The notes: generated by a model from the letters alone, not told the origin. Shown: positions 25,270 to 35,403, numbered from the stretch's first letter. The stretch: 64,000 nt of DNA from Site-B1 sp963827785 (GCA_963827785.1 CAWHCT010000020.1:186001-250000); one strand, 5' to 3'. Translations and numbers: made by a program.

Positions 25270-26175
25270 ATGAAAGAAAGCACAATCCATATTAATCCGT
25301 TAGAGAATGAGGCTATTTATATCATGCGAGAAGTAGCTGCACAGTTTGAAAGGCCTGTACTATTGTTTTCTGGAGGAAAAGATTCAATAACACTGGTGCG
25401 ATTAGCTCAAAAAGCATTTTATCCCGCAAAGATTCCATTTCCTTTAATGCATATTGATACGGGGCATAACTTTCCCGAAACCATAGAATTTAGGGATAAA
25501 CTTGTAAAAGAATTGGGACTGGAACTTATTATAAGACATGTTCAGGATTCTATTGATCAGGGCAGGGTAAAGGAAGAATCAGGCAGATATGCAAGCAGAA
25601 ACATGTTGCAAACGACTACTCTTTTGGATGCCATTGAGGAATTTAGATTTGATGCTTGCATTGGTGGAGCCCGCAGAGATGAGGAAAAAGCAAGAGCCAA
25701 GGAAAGAATTTTTTCTGTTCGTGATGACTTTGGTCAATGGGATGAAAAAAATCAAAGGCCGGAATTGTTTGATATGTTAAACGGTGAAATTGAATTAGGG
25801 CAAAACGTAAGGGTTTTTCCTATTTCAAACTGGACAGAATTAGATGTTTGGTCATACATAGAAAAAGAACAAATTGAGATTCCATCAATTTATTTTGCCC
25901 ATAAGCGAAAGATATTTTTAAGAGATGGCTTAATCTGGTCTGCATATGATGATTATGTATATAGAGAGGATAGCGAAGAAGTTGTTGAGGAAACAGTTCG
26001 ATTCAGAACCGTTGGTGACATGAGTTGTACAGCTGCTGTTTTATCCGACGCTACTGATATTTCGACAGTAGTCGATGAAATTAGAAATTCTGATATTTCT
26101 GAAAGAGGAGCACGGATTGATGATAAAAGATCTGAAGCAGCTATGGAAAAACGGAAGCAACAAGGGTATTTTTAA
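25270..26175 (+). CDS. cysD: Sulfate adenylyltransferase subunit 2
   Basis: ATP sulfurylase small subunit, 301 residues from ATG 25270; the reading frame extends upstream over the cysH end, but the conserved protein begins MKESTIHINPLENEAIYIMR. The PP-loop is LLFSGGKDSITLVRLA, and ARRDEEKARAKERIFS and the C-terminal RGARIDDKRSEAAMEKRKQQGYF are diagnostic. It works with CysN to activate sulfate to APS. Five bases separate it from the cysH stop. An 89-base gap with a palindromic repeat precedes cysN. Confidence 0.95.
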   Translation: MKESTIHINPLENEAIYIMREVAAQFERPVLLFSGGKDSITLVRLAQKAFYPAKIPFPLMHIDTGHNFPETIEFRDKLVKELGLELIIRHVQDSIDQGRVKEESGRYASRNMLQTTTLLDAIEEFRFDACIGGARRDEEKARAKERIFSVRDDFGQWDEKNQRPELFDMLNGEIELGQNVRVFPISNWTELDVWSYIEKEQIEIPSIYFAHKRKIFLRDGLIWSAYDDYVYREDSEEVVEETVRFRTVGDMSCTAAVLSDATDISTVVDEIRNSDISERGARIDDKRSEAAMEKRKQQGYF

Positions 26176-26242
26176 TCCCCATAAAACCAAAAGGGTAGGT
26201 TGATTTAGTGAGCAAAAAAAGATTATAAATAATAAAAAGAAT

Positions 26243-26270
26243 CCTTCCCTTCGGGAAGGTTAGGATGGGA
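26243..26270 (+). repeat. Palindromic repeat supplying the cysN start region
   Basis: A perfect stem-loop CCTTCCC/GGGAAGG around TTC (26243-26259) is followed by TTAGGATGGG. The ATG in this tail (26265) is the first codon of cysN, and the AGG four bases before it could act as a ribosome-binding element. It is related to the elements at 4352 and 33573. Confidence 0.65.
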
Positions 26271-27518
26271 ATGGATGTTTTAAAAATTGCAACAGCAGGA
26301 AGTGTAGACGATGGGAAGAGCACCTTAATAGGAAGACTGCTTTATGATACAGAATCACTAACTGTAGATAAGTTGGAAGCAATCAAAAGAACCAGCGAAC
26401 AAAAAGGATATGATTACTTAGATTTTTCTTTAGCGACCGATGGATTGGTAGCTGAACGTGAGCAAGGAATTACAATCGATGTAGCTCATATTTACTTTTC
26501 AACTCCAACCAGAAGCTACATAATTGCCGATACACCAGGTCATGTTGAATATACAAGAAATATGGTTACTGGTGCATCTACATCACAAGCAGCCATTATT
26601 TTAATCGATGCCAGAAAAGGAGTTATCGAGCAAACATACCGTCATTTTTTTATAACTAATTTATTACAGGTTAAGGATGTGATTGTCGCTATCAATAAAA
26701 TGGATTTGGTCGATTTTTCTAAGGAAGTGTATAATGAGATTAAATCAGATTTTAAAGAGCTGATAAGTAAATCTGATTATAAAGATCAAAGCGTTACATT
26801 TATTCCTGTGAGTGCTTTACAAGGAGATAATGTTGTGCAAATGTCTAGAAAAATGACCTGGTATAAAGGCCAAACTTTACTTGAACATTTAGAACTGTTG
26901 GATGTTGAAGATATTTACAATATTGGAACTCCAAGATTTCCCATACAATATGTTATCAGACCCAAAACAATCAATTTTCATGACTTCCGGGGTTATGCGG
27001 GAAAAGTTTATGGAGGTGATTTAAGTGTTGGTGATGAAGTTGTCGTATTACCTTCTCAAACCAAATCTAAAATAAAAGAAATTCATTTTTATGATAAATC
27101 ATATCTCACTGCTTCAAGACGATCTTCGGTTACTATCACTCTGGAAGACGATATTAATATAAGTAGAGGAGATATTTTAGTAAAATCGGGCGAACTACCT
27201 AAAATTGAAAAGCAACTGGAAGCAGTTATCTGTTGGATGGATTTCCAGCCTTTAAATTCAGGCTCAAAATATATTTTACAACATGGTGTGAATAAAGTTC
27301 TGGCAAAAGTTAAAAATATCAATCATATGATTCATCCTGATTATTCAGGTATTGAAATGAACATAAATGAATTAAAAATGAATGATATTGCCTCGGTCGA
27401 TTTTCAGTTGAATAAACCAATTTATTTTGATGCATTTAAAGATCACAGAACTAATGGATCATTCATTTTAATAGATACCATGTCTAACAATACGGTTGGA
27501 GTAGGATTCATTCAATAA
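26265..27518 (+). CDS. cysN: Sulfate adenylyltransferase subunit 1 (GTPase)
   Basis: GTPase that drives APS synthesis by CysD. G1 is AGSVDDGKSTL, switch regions EREQGITIDVAHIYF and ADTPGHVEYTRNM, and G4 NKMDL. At 417 residues it ends after the EF-Tu-like beta-barrel domains, so it carries no C-terminal APS kinase. The start ATG is inside the tail of a palindromic repeat; a second ATG two codons later (MDVLKIATAG) matches the usual family N-terminus better. Last gene of the sulfate operon. Confidence 0.95.
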   Translation: MGMDVLKIATAGSVDDGKSTLIGRLLYDTESLTVDKLEAIKRTSEQKGYDYLDFSLATDGLVAEREQGITIDVAHIYFSTPTRSYIIADTPGHVEYTRNMVTGASTSQAAIILIDARKGVIEQTYRHFFITNLLQVKDVIVAINKMDLVDFSKEVYNEIKSDFKELISKSDYKDQSVTFIPVSALQGDNVVQMSRKMTWYKGQTLLEHLELLDVEDIYNIGTPRFPIQYVIRPKTINFHDFRGYAGKVYGGDLSVGDEVVVLPSQTKSKIKEIHFYDKSYLTASRRSSVTITLEDDINISRGDILVKSGELPKIEKQLEAVICWMDFQPLNSGSKYILQHGVNKVLAKVKNINHMIHPDYSGIEMNINELKMNDIASVDFQLNKPIYFDAFKDHRTNGSFILIDTMSNNTVGVGFIQ

Positions 27519-27532
27519 AATCATAAAATTTA

Positions 27533-27564
27533 TTTGTTTTTGAACTCGCTATATTGTTTATTTG
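27533..27564 (+). promoter_or_regulatory. Probable promoter of the metH operon
   Basis: TTTG (27533-27536), 20 bases, then TTTATTTG (27557-27564), which matches seven of eight positions of the optimal -7 element. It lies about 25 bases before the second SAM riboswitch. Confidence 0.5.
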
Positions 27565-27589
27565 TGGCAAGTTCAAACATTTATTGATT

Positions 27590-27727
27590 GTTATCATGAA
27601 AGGCAGAGGGATTGGACCCATTGAAGCCTTAGCAACCCTTTACTTTAAAGAAGGTGCTAAATTCTACCATTAGTGCTGTACTTGTTTCAGCACCTTTTTT
27701 GAATTAATTCAAAAATGGACAGATAAC
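27590..27727 (+). ncRNA. SAM-I (S-box) riboswitch upstream of split metH
   Basis: P1 is GTTATC (27590-27595) with GATAAC (27722-27727). The core blocks ATGAAAGGCAGAGGGATTGG, GAAGCCTTAGCAACCC and GAAGGTGCTAAATTCTACC are in S-box order and nearly identical to the copy at 20156. Its 3' arm is longer: it contains an extra hairpin, GTGCTG/CAGCAC, followed by six Ts (27674-27700). A second hairpin after P1 (AAAGGTAAAT/ATTTACTTTT, about 27729-27751) is the likely expression platform. Confidence 0.93.
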
Positions 27728-27728
27728 C

Positions 27729-27754
27729 AAAGGTAAATCCTATTTACTTTTCTG
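27729..27754 (+). terminator. Expression-platform hairpin of the second SAM riboswitch
   Basis: AAAGGTAAAT pairs with ATTTACTTTT (one G-T pair) around a three-base loop, ending in TTTT. It sits directly after P1, like the hairpin after the first riboswitch, and is a plausible weak terminator in the SAM-bound state. Confidence 0.5.
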
Positions 27755-27780
27755 ATGACATATGAATACAATTTAAAGAA

Positions 27781-28785
27781 TATGTCAAATTTAAAAACCG
27801 AATTACAAAAACGAATATTAGTTTTGGATGGAGCTATGGGCACCATGCTTCAGCAATATAATTTCACTGAAGAAGATTATCAGAGGTGAAAGGTTTAAAG
27901 ATTATCCAACATCGTTAAAGGGAAATAATGATCTGTTATCCCTTAACACAACCCAAAGCAATAGCCGAAATACATCGTAAATATTTAGAAGCCGGAGCAG
28001 ATATAATTGAAACAAACACTTTCTCAGGAACATCCATTGCGATGGCTGACTATAATATGGAAAATCTGGTGTATGAATTAAATTTTGAATCGGCTAAAAT
28101 TGCTAAAAAAGTAGCTGAAGAATTTACGATAAAAAATCCTGATAAACCTAGATTTGTTGCTGGCAGTATTGGTCCAACCAACAAAACAGCCAGTTTGTCA
28201 CCAGACGTTAATAAACCTGAATATAGAGCTATTACTTTTGAAGAATTAAGAAAGTCGTATAAAGAACAGGTTGAAGCTTTAATTGATGGAGGAGTAGATG
28301 TACTGCTTGTAGAGACTATTTTTGATACTTTAAATGCCAAAGCAGCACTTTTTGCAATTGAAGAAGTTAAAGAAGAACGAAATATTGATATTCCCATAAT
28401 GGTATCCGGAACCATAACAGATGCATCTGGAAGGACTTTATCCGGACAAACCGTAGAAGCTTTTTTAGCTTCAATTTCTCATATTCCTTTGCTTAGTGTT
28501 GGCTTTAACTGTGCTCTTGGAGCAGAGCAATTGAAACCATATGTCCAACGCTTGTCAAGTAAAACACATTTTTATACTTCTGCACATCCAAATGCGGGAT
28601 TACCAAATGCATTTGGAGAATATGATCAATCTCCTGAAGAGATGAAGAACTTAATTGAAGATTATCTAAAAGATGGAATCATAAATGTAATTGGCGGATG
28701 TTGTGGGACGAATCCAGAACATATTAAAGCCATTGCAGGTGTTGCTCAAAAATACGAACCAAGACAAATTGAAGCAGAAGTTTAA
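27781..28785 (+). CDS. metH1: Methionine synthase part 1: homocysteine S-methyltransferase module (two frame breaks)
   Basis: Zinc-dependent homocysteine-binding barrel of B12-type methionine synthase, about 333 residues. The start is ATG 27781, with LVLDGAMGTMLQQYNF near the N-terminus. The zinc cysteines are in GFNCALGAEQ and the final GGCCGTNPEHIKAIA. The frame breaks near 27886 and 27928; deleting one C at each site restores DYRGERFKDYP and LSLTQPKAIAE. Bacteroidota often encode this module separately from the rest of MetH. It lies under the SAM riboswitch, and its stop overlaps the start of part 2 (TAATG). Confidence 0.85.
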
Positions 28786-31463
28786 TGAAGGAAGGAAACT
28801 GTAAATACTTAACCCTATCGGGATTAGAGCCCTTGTTGTTACTCCGGAAAGTAATTTTATAAATGTTGGGGAACGAACCAATGTGACAGGTTCCAGAAAA
28901 TTCTTAAGATTAATAAAAGAAGAAAAATATGATGAAGCGTTGGATGTTGCAAGACATCAGGTTGAGGGAGGAGCGCAGATTTTAGATGTGAATATGGATG
29001 AAGGAATGTTGGATGGGGTTTATGCCATGACAACTTTCCTAAATCTGATTGCTTCAGAACCGGATATTTCACGAATACCTGTAATGATCGACAGTTCTAA
29101 ATGGGAGATCATCGAAGCCGGATTGAGAGTGGTTCAAGGCAAATGGGTAGTAAACTCGATCAGTTTAAAGGAAGGTGAAAAAGAATTCATACGTCAGGCT
29201 AAACTGGTAAAACGATATGGAGCTGCAGTCATTGTGATGGCTTTTGATGAGACAAGGACAGGCTGATACTTACCAAAGACGTATTGAGATTTGTAAACGG
29301 TGTTATGATATTCTTGTAAATGAAGTTAATTTTCCTCCTCAGGACATTATTTTCGATCCTAATATATTTCCGGTGGCTACTGGAATGGATGAACACAGGA
29401 AAAATGCAATAGACTTTTTTAAAGCAGCACAATGGATTCGAAAAAATTTACCATGTGCAAATGTTTCAGGAGGTGTGAGCAATGTGTCATTTTCATTTAG
29501 AGGAAATAACACAGTACGTGAAGCGATGCATTCGTCATTTCTATATCATGCCATTAAACATGGGATGAATATGGGTATAGTGAATCCTGCCATGTTAGAA
29601 GTTTACGATGAAATTCCCAAAGACCTGCTAGAGCGAGTAGAAGACGTTCTTTTAGATAGACGTGATGATGCCACAGAACGATTATTGGAATTTGCTGAAA
29701 CTGTCAAAGGTCAAAAAAAGGAAGATGATCAAACAGTACAGGAATGGAGAAATGAAAGTCTGCAGGAAAGAATTACCCATTCTTTGGTCAAAGGAATAGA
29801 TGCTTTTATTATTGAAGATGTCGAAGAAGCTAGACAATCCGTTTCAAGACCAATTGAAGTCATTGAAGGTCACTTAATGATAGGTATGAACGTGGTTGGT
29901 GATCTGTTTGGTAGTGGAAAAATGTTCTTACCACAAGTAGTAAAATCTGCTCGTGTCATGAAAAAAGCTGTTGCTTATTTGCAGCCGTTTATTGAAGCTG
30001 AAAAAGACGGAAAGCAAGAGTTTGCTGGTAAAATTTTGATGGCTACGGTAAAAGGAGATGTTCATGATATCGGAAAGAATATAGTAAGTGTAGTTTTAGG
30101 TTGTAATAATTATGAAATTATTGATCTCGGTGTCATGGTTCCTCCTGAAAAAATATTAGAGATTGCCAGAAAGGAAAATGTAGATGTCATTGGTTTAAGC
30201 GGATTAATAACACCTTCTTTAGATGAGATGGTATTCCTATCCAAAGAAATGGACAAGCAAAACTTCCAGATTCCATTGATTGTTGGTGGAGCTACTACAT
30301 CAAAAGCACATTCAGCAGTTAAGATCGCTCCAAATTATTCCCATACTGTCGTTCATGTAAATGATGCCTCAAGAGCAGTTACTGTAGTTGGAAATTTACT
30401 CCAAAAGGATAATCAAATCTATAAAGAACAAATTAGACAGGAATACAACAAATTCAGAGAGCAATTTTTAAATCGGTCCCAAAAGAAAGAATTTATATCT
30501 ATTGAAGAAGCCAGAAAGAATAATTTTAAAATTGATTGGAAATCGATAGAAATTGTAAAACCAAAGCAATTAGGCATTCAAATCATAGAAGATTTGGATA
30601 TTGCAAAACTTGAGGAATTTATTGATTGGTCGCCTTTTTTCCGCAGTTGGGATTTACATGGAAGATATCCTGATATATTAACTGATGAGGTCGTAGGGAC
30701 TCAGGCTTCAGAATTGTTCAAAGATGCTCAGGAATTATTAAGTAGAATTTTTAAAGAGAAGCTGCTTAAAGCTAAAGCCATTTTTGGATTGTTTCCTGCT
30801 AACTCCGTAAATATTGATGATATTGAAATTTATTTAAAAAATGAAGGAAGACAAAAAACATTTTTAACCCTTCGTCAACAACTAAAAAAACGCGATGGTG
30901 TTCCAAGTTTAGCCTTAGCAGATTTTATAGCACCAAAGGAAACGGGTATGCAAGATTATATGGGCTGTTTCTGTGTGACAACTGGTTTTGGAACTCAGGA
31001 ATTGGCTGCTAAATTTGAAGAAGCTCATGACGATTACAATTCGATCATGATCAAAGCATTGGCAGATCGTTTAGCTGAGGCATTTGCAGAATATTTGCAT
31101 AAGGAAGTAAGAACAAATTATTGGGGCTATGCAGTAAATGAAAGCTTATCAAACGAAGAATTAATCAAAGAAAGTTATAAAGGGATACGACCGGCTCCGG
31201 GATATCCTGCATGTCCCGATCATCTTGAGAAACAAACAATTTGGGATTTACTTAAGGTAGAAGAATCAATAGGAGTGAAATTAACGGAAAGTTTAGCCAT
31301 GTGGCCGGCAGCAAGTGTGAGTGGCTATTATTTTGGGAATCCGGAAGCCAAATATTTTGGGTTAGGAAAGATTACGGAAGATCAATTAAAGGATTATGCC
31401 AAACGTCGGGGAATATCAACTGAAGAAGCCCAAAAATGGCTGAATCCCAATTTAGCACAATAA
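28785..31463 (+). CDS. metH: Methionine synthase part 2: folate, cobalamin and reactivation modules (two frame breaks)
   Basis: About 890 residues. The pterin-binding domain comes first (INVGERTNVTGSRKFL, IMIDSSKWE-like VMIDSSKWEIIEAGL), then the cap and cobalamin domain with the B12 motif GDVHDIGKNIVSVVLG, and last the AdoMet-binding activation domain (GIRPAPGYPACPDH). The frame breaks near 28835 (one base missing) and 29255 (one extra C; without it the text reads DEKGQADTYQRR). Start ATG 28785 overlaps the stop of part 1. It moves the methyl group from methyltetrahydrofolate to homocysteine, and metF follows eight bases later to supply that methyl donor. Confidence 0.88.
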
Positions 31464-31470
31464 TGAAAAA

Positions 31471-32424
31471 ATGAAAGTTACAGATCATTTAAAAAAATCA
31501 GAAGGAAAGACCATGTTTTCTTTCGAGATCATTCCACCTAAGAAAGGAAAGAATATCCAGGAACTCTATAATAACATTGACCCTCTAATGGAATTCAAAC
31601 CTCCTTTTATTGATGTTACAACTTCCCGTGAAGAATATATTTATATTGAAAAACAGGGACTTTTAGACAGAAAGATAACCAGAATGCGTCCAGGAACAGT
31701 CGGAATTTGTGCAGCCATCAAACATAAGTACGATGTAGATACTGTGCCACATGTATTATGCGGAGGATTCACAAAAGAAGAAACTGAATATTTACTCGTT
31801 GATTGCCATTATCTGGGGATTAATAATGTCATGGCATTGCGAGGTGATGCAATGAAAGAACAAAAATATTTTGAAGCAGCCAAAGGCGGTCATGAATTCG
31901 CTAAAGATTTGGTGAGTCAGATAAAGAAATTGAATGAAGGAAAATATCTGCATGATGTTATGGAAGTAGACGATAAGGCGGACTTTTGTATTGGGGTTGC
32001 AGGTTATCCGGAAAAACATATTGAAGCACCATCGCTTCAATCCGATTTAAAAAGACTCAAGGAAAAAGTAGATGCGGGCGCAGATTATGTGGTGACTCAA
32101 ATGTTTTTTGACAACAAGAAGTATTTTGAATTTGTTGAATTGGCTAGAAAATCAGGAATTGAAGTTCCAATCATTCCTGGAATAAAACCAATTGCTGTAA
32201 AAAGGCATCTTCAACTCCTTCCACAAGTCTTTAAAATTGATTTACCCCAGGACCTTATTCATGCTGTTGAGGTATGCAAGGACAATAAAGAAGTAAGGCA
32301 AGTTGGCGTAGAATGGGCTTTGGAGCAATCAAAAGAACTTCAAAAAGCAGGAGTTCCCGTACTTCATTTTTATTCTATGGGGAAAAGTGATAATATTAAA
32401 GCTATTGCTTCTAAACTGTTTTAG
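31471..32424 (+). CDS. metF: Methylenetetrahydrofolate reductase
   Basis: Flavin-dependent TIM-barrel enzyme of 317 residues that makes 5-methyltetrahydrofolate for methionine synthase. FSFEIIPPKKGKN at the N-terminus holds the catalytic glutamate. VMALRGDAM and TQMFFDNKKYFEF are the FAD and folate-binding blocks. It starts eight bases after the metH stop and ends the riboswitch-controlled operon. Confidence 0.95.
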   Translation: MKVTDHLKKSEGKTMFSFEIIPPKKGKNIQELYNNIDPLMEFKPPFIDVTTSREEYIYIEKQGLLDRKITRMRPGTVGICAAIKHKYDVDTVPHVLCGGFTKEETEYLLVDCHYLGINNVMALRGDAMKEQKYFEAAKGGHEFAKDLVSQIKKLNEGKYLHDVMEVDDKADFCIGVAGYPEKHIEAPSLQSDLKRLKEKVDAGADYVVTQMFFDNKKYFEFVELARKSGIEVPIIPGIKPIAVKRHLQLLPQVFKIDLPQDLIHAVEVCKDNKEVRQVGVEWALEQSKELQKAGVPVLHFYSMGKSDNIKAIASKLF

Positions 32425-32463
32425 TTGAATTATTCTCTTATTTTTGCTTCACAACTTTCTTTA

Positions 32464-33554
32464 ATGAAGCATTTAGTAGCCTGCATGTTGTTTTTATTGA
32501 GTTTTTTGAACTATGGACAGGACACTCAAATTTCATCTTATATTGATGTTAATTACTTTAAGGGCAATATTGCGTTGCATAATGATGATATTCTGCATTT
32601 AATCGCCGGACATCCTGAAGGCGTTATTATTGGTTGGAATAAGAAAACCTTTGGAGAAAATGAATGGGAACAACGATATGGTTATCCTGATTATGGCGTG
32701 TCCTTTGCTTATCAGAATTTAAAAAATGATGTATTAGGAAATAACTACTCATTGTATGCCCATTATAATTTCTATTTTTTAAAACGAAACCTGATGGTGA
32801 GAATTGGTCAGGGAATAGCCTTTACTACAAATCCTTATGATAAATTCAATAACCATAAAAATATTGCATTTGGATCTAAATTTATGAGTAGTACGTATGT
32901 CATGTTAAACTACAAAAAGGAACGTATTTTTGATAGATTTGGATTGCAGGGAGGATTAGCCTTATTACATTATTCAAATGCAAATGTTAAAGCTCCAAAT
33001 ACGAGCATAAATTCTATAACAATTAATCTGGGAATAGTTTACGATCTGAATGGAGATTCTGAATATATAAGCGACTTAACAGAAGAAAAATTCACTGAGC
33101 CGATAAAATATAACCTGGTTTTCAGAAGTGGTGTGAATGAAAGTGATGTGGTTGGAAGCGGACAGTTTCCATTCTATATTTTTTCTGGGTATGCAGATAA
33201 GCGAATCAATCATAAAAGTGCCTTTCAGCTGGGTACAGACATCTTCTTTTCAAATTTTTTAAAGGAGTTGATCTATTATAATTCCGTAGCTTTTCCTGGA
33301 AAATAATGTGGGAGGGAATGAAGATTATAGACGTGATTGGTATTTTTGCCGGACATGAATTATTTATAAATAGATTATCTCTTGTGACTCAATTGGGATA
33401 TTATGTTTATTATCCTTATGATTTTGAAGGCAGAACTTATTTCAGAGTAGGTTTAAAACGATATATCGGCGAAAAATGGTTTGGAGCTATCACTCTAAAG
33501 TCCCATGGAGCCAAGGCAGAAGCTGTTGAACTTGGAATAGGAATTAGATTGTAA
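32464..33554 (+). CDS. PagL-like lipid A deacylase / acyloxyacyl hydrolase family outer membrane protein (two frame breaks)
   Basis: The start is ATG 32464, giving a signal peptide (MKHLVACMLFLLSFLNYG) and a beta-barrel protein of about 360 residues. The motif LLHYSNANVKAPN matches the H-x-S-N ... PN active-site strand of PagL, a lipid A 3-O-deacylase, where His and Ser are catalytic. The frame breaks near 33298 and 33343; removing one base at each joins AFPENNVGGNEDYRR to VGIFAGHELF. The barrel continues to the terminal residues GIGIRL. The C-terminal residue is not the usual Phe. Enzymatic activity is inferred. Confidence 0.68.
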
Positions 33555-33572
33555 ACTTAAAGATCATTTATT

Positions 33573-33613
33573 TCTTCCCTTTGGGAAGATTCGCAAAAGC
33601 AACAGATAGGATG
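33573..33613 (+). repeat. Palindromic repeat supplying the start of a lipoprotein gene
   Basis: TCTTCCC/GGGAAGA around TTT (33573-33589) is followed by TTCGCAAAAGC, a decayed version of the second hairpin seen at 4371, then ACAGATAGGATG. The final ATG (33611) is the start codon of the next gene. Confidence 0.6.
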
Positions 33614-34361
33614 AAAAAATATATATACATATTATCTTTGATAAGTTTACTTGCCTGTGATAGCGAAAGTGCTTCAGATTGTTTTCAAACTTCAGGGGTC
33701 AATTAATTCAAAAGGAAATAACGGTTGCTCCATTCGAAAAGATTTTAGTAAATCGGATATTGAATTAATCATAAAAGAGGGTTTAGAATATGAAGTAGTT
33801 TTAGAAACAGGAGAAAATTTAATGAATGATGTTGAAGCTTTTGTGGTAAGCAATGAATTAATTCTTACCGATAACAATTCATGCAACTATATAAGAGATT
33901 ATGGAATTACAAAAATATATGTCACTGCACCAAATTTGACAACAATTAGAAGTTCCACTCAATACGATATTTCCTCAGATGGGATTCTTAATTTTCCCAA
34001 TATCACATTGGTTTGTGAAGATTTCAATACTCCGGGTAGTTTTACCGTTGGTGATTTTAGAATTCAAATTAATTCTACACGGTTAAGATTAGTTTCCAAT
34101 AATATTTCATCTTTTTACATTTCCGGTCAGGTGGATGACTTGTTTATTGGATTTTATTCAGGAGCCGGAAGATTTGAAGGAGAGAACCTTGAAGCACAAA
34201 ACATAGATGTTTATCACCGGGGAAGTAACGATATGGTGGTTAATCCTCAACAATCTTTAACTGGTGAACTAAGAGGAACGGGAGATTTAATTTCACTAAA
34301 TAATCCACCTATTGTTGAAATCGAGCAACTATATACAGGACAATTAATATTTGAATATTAA
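33611..34361 (+). CDS. Lipoprotein with head-GIN (DUF2807-like) beta-helix domain (frame breaks near the N-terminus)
   Basis: MKKYIYILSLISLLACD is a lipoprotein signal with cysteine at residue 16. The rest, about 230 residues, is a beta-rich domain with DIELIIKEG, VETGENL-like LETGENLMNDV, and serial short strands typical of DUF2807 head-GIN adhesin-like proteins. Frame breaks occur near 33697, 33708 and 33758; without them the text reads TSGSIIQKEITVAPFEKILVN. Start ATG 33611 is inside the repeat tail. The function is unknown, perhaps a surface-associated role. Confidence 0.6.
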
Positions 34362-35254
34362 TCAATTGTCAATTCTCTGAATAATTTCTCTAAACTCTGA
34401 TTTTTCTTGTTAAGTTGAAGGATTTTAAGCTCATTATCATGGGCAAAATCGAAAACTATAGAACGCATATCTTCTGAAGTGGCAAAGGTCAATTCATAAA
34501 CAAAATCATTCGTATTGATAACCTTTTCAACTTTAGGTAATTTCTTCAAAAAGGCTTCTTCAACTCTGTAATCAAATTCAACAACAATAATTTGTTCCTT
34601 ATCATCTTTTAACTCGCTCAATTTTTTATCGGCAACAATTTCTCCTTTGTTAATAATTATAACTCTATCACATATAGCTTCTACTTCCTGCATGATATGG
34701 GTTGATAAAAATATTGTTTTTTCCTTTCCGACATTTATTATCAATTCCCTTATCTCGACCAATTGGTTTGGATCTAATCCTGTTGTTGGTTCATCTAGAA
34801 TCAATACTTCAGGGTCGTGCAATAAGGCATTTGCCAATCCTACACGTTGTCTAAAACCTTTTGAAAGTTGACCTATTTTCTTGTGAGATTCGGATTCTAA
34901 TCCGGTTAATGAGATGACTTCAGGTATCCTCTTGGCATCAACATTGTAAACACCTGCATTAAATGCAAGATATTCTTTTACATACATGTCTAAATATAAA
35001 GGATTGTGCTCTGGCAAATATCCAACACTCCTTTGCACATTTATACTATCTGTTAACACATTGAAATCATTTACTTCTGCTTCCCCGGCAGTAGCATTTA
35101 AAAAGGATGTCAATATTTTCATCATTGTGGATTTTCCGGCACCATTTGGACCTAAAAAACCAACAATTTCTCCTTTTTTTATGCTAAAAGATATATTATT
35201 CAGAGCCTTTTGAGTTCCATATACCTTAGTAAGATTTTCGACTTTTATTGACAT
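34358..35254 (-). CDS. gldA: ABC transporter ATP-binding protein, GldA type
   Basis: ATPase subunit of 298 residues. Walker A is GPNGAGKST, the signature is LSKGFRQRVGLA, and Walker B is EVLILDEPTTGLDPNQL. The C-terminal extension of about 80 residues is typical of the GldA subunit of the gliding-motility ABC transporter that works with GldF and GldG. Those partner genes are not in the window. It is convergent with the lipoprotein gene (ends overlap by four bases) and divergent from the aromatic operon. Confidence 0.8.
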   Translation of the reverse strand: MSIKVENLTKVYGTQKALNNISFSIKKGEIVGFLGPNGAGKSTMMKILTSFLNATAGEAEVNDFNVLTDSINVQRSVGYLPEHNPLYLDMYVKEYLAFNAGVYNVDAKRIPEVISLTGLESESHKKIGQLSKGFRQRVGLANALLHDPEVLILDEPTTGLDPNQLVEIRELIINVGKEKTIFLSTHIMQEVEAICDRVIIINKGEIVADKKLSELKDDKEQIIVVEFDYRVEEAFLKKLPKVEKVINTNDFVYELTFATSEDMRSIVFDFAHDNELKILQLNKKNQSLEKLFRELTID

Positions 35255-35359
35255 GTTAAATATTTAGTTCAAAAATAAACATTATATAATTTAAATGAAG
35301 ATTTAAGTATTTATCTTTAAAACTTGATGTGAAAACGTAAAAAACACGGTTTTACTATT

Positions 35360-35388
35360 TTGAATTGTGAAATTATTATTTACATTAG
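35360..35388 (+). promoter_or_regulatory. Promoter of the Phe/Tyr operon
   Basis: TTG (35360-35362), 18 bases, then TACATTAG (35381-35388), a one-mismatch version of TAnnTTTG. The predicted start of transcription would be less than ten bases before the leader ATG at 35404. Confidence 0.5.
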
Positions 35389-35403
35389 CCGAATCAAAAA
35401 AAA

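Noticed and set aside
28050..28415. A 121-residue minus-strand ORF inside metH part 1.
   Set aside because: Antisense to the conserved homocysteine methyltransferase domain; a shadow ORF.
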